DNA from: Dokdonella_A sp964582225
Lineage (GTDB): Bacteria; Pseudomonadota; Gammaproteobacteria; Xanthomonadales; Rhodanobacteraceae
Reading direction: 5' to 3'
Assembly (NCBI GenBank): GCA_964582225.1
Contig: CAZORA010000002.1
Coordinates: forward strand, 62,001 to 126,000
Length of the DNA stretch: 64,000 nucleotides
The notes below the pieces were generated by a model. That model worked only from the letters and a program-made list of their open reading frames with translations, searched no databases and was not told the origin of the DNA. The translations under genes and the position numbers were made by a program. Below, one piece after another: positions 63,537 to 64,000 of this stretch. The first letter of the stretch is position 1, and every line of letters begins with the position of its first letter.

Positions 63537-64000
63537 ATGAACCCCGCGCCCAGCCTGTTTCTGGTCGGGCCGATGGGCGCCGGCAAGACCACGGTCGGAC
63601 GACACATCGCCGCGCTCTACAGGCTTCCGTTTCTGGATCTCGACCATGCCATCGAATCGCGAACCGGCGCCGCGGTGCGCCTGATCTTCGACCTCGAGGG
63701 TGAAGCCGGCTTTCGCCGGCGCGAACACGCCATGCTGGAGGAGCTCAGCGCCAAGCCGGGGCTCGTCCTCGCCACCGGTGGCGGCGCCGTGCTCGACCCC
63801 GCCAATCGCCGCCTGCTGCGCGAACGCGGCTTCGTGATCTGGCTCGACGCCAGCGTCGAGGCCCAGCTGAGCCGCCTCGCCCGCGATCGCCAGCGTCCGC
63901 TTTTGGCCGCGGCGGATCGCAAGGAACGCCTGCAGCGGCTTGCCGCCGAGCGCAACCCGCTGTATGCGGAGACGGCCGACCTGCACATGCCCAGCCTGGG
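63537..64000 (+). CDS. aroK: Shikimate kinase (partial, 3' end beyond window)
   Basis: This enzyme phosphorylates shikimate in aromatic amino acid synthesis. The visible 154 codons show Walker A LVGPMGAGKTTVGRHIA, FLDLDHAIESRTG (shikimate-binding Asp), FRRREHAMLEEL, the GGGAVL glycine motif and RQRPLL in the lid. The right edge cuts the last part. It diverges from xrtH over 130 bases. aroB would be expected next. Confidence 0.96.
   Translation, partial: MNPAPSLFLVGPMGAGKTTVGRHIAALYRLPFLDLDHAIESRTGAAVRLIFDLEGEAGFRRREHAMLEELSAKPGLVLATGGGAVLDPANRRLLRERGFVIWLDASVEAQLSRLARDRQRPLLAAADRKERLQRLAAERNPLYAETADLHMPSL

Overview
The window is a GC-rich, densely coded chromosomal segment from a Gram-negative bacterium. 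It is most likely a gammaproteobacterium of the Xanthomonadales/Lysobacterales type. The grounds are the outer-membrane machinery (BamD, KdkA, a heptosyltransferase-like GT9 enzyme), a type II secretion cluster, the pilus retraction ATPase PilT, exosortase H, two intergenic clusters of REP-like palindromes of the 'tggatgcccgcc' type, and a FADSFD motif in a secreted protein of the kind common in that order. The lineage is inferred from gene content and style. No rRNA, phage, insertion sequence or CRISPR array was seen.

Layout. 1-6.2 kb: ybaB (cut by the window edge), dnaX, SRP RNA, tRNA-Ser(GGA), a repeat-rich gap, a metallo-beta-lactamase-fold hydrolase with kdkA, a GT9 glycosyltransferase, a DUF6165 gene and tRNA-Ser(CGA). 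6.2-13 kb: a secreted Lcl/DUF1566-CotH fusion, the ergothioneine pair egtB-egtD, and a membrane-anchored FGE-like protein lacking the catalytic cysteines. 13-22.7 kb: rnd, bamD, rluD-pgeF, a lipoprotein, an amidase, ETF-ubiquinone oxidoreductase and a two-piece lipoate ligase. 22.7-34.4 kb: an SbcCD/YhaON-like pair, ileS-ribF, murJ, rpsT, and obgE/rpmA/rplU. 34.5-40.7 kb: a rearranged stretch with a small secreted protein, a broken 5' copy of uvrA, a VanX-like dipeptidase, a small membrane protein, full-length uvrA and a thioesterase. 40.8-44.1 kb: cysQ, nudE, an uncharacterised gene, an AhpD-like gene and a HisN-like phosphatase. 44.1-49.6 kb: type II secretion genes gspG-H-I-J-K-L-M-N. 49.7-57.3 kb: rsmE, an M3 peptidase lipoprotein, a second repeat cluster, pilT, proC, yggT, pdxH and a P-loop kinase. 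57.3-62.9 kb: a co-directional block of dodecin, OmpR-type response regulator, coiled-coil protein, roadblock-like/BON-like/OmpA-like membrane protein, Ras-like GTPase and hybrid histidine kinase. The end holds exosortase H and the start of aroK.

Most genes are ordinary housekeeping genes: DNA replication and repair, translation, envelope biogenesis, cofactors. Many same-strand pairs overlap by the four bases GTGA or ATGA, so translational coupling looks common. The least explained unit is the GTPase/OmpA-like/histidine-kinase block near the right end. It reads as a trans-envelope signalling module in which a periplasmic wall-binding domain, a cytoplasmic roadblock-like domain, a small GTPase and a phosphorelay are made together. 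The clearest genome-dynamics signal is the uvrA 5' fragment: it has a 183-bp stretch identical to the intact gene, flanked by diverged ends, and a 72-bp deletion between 8-bp repeats.
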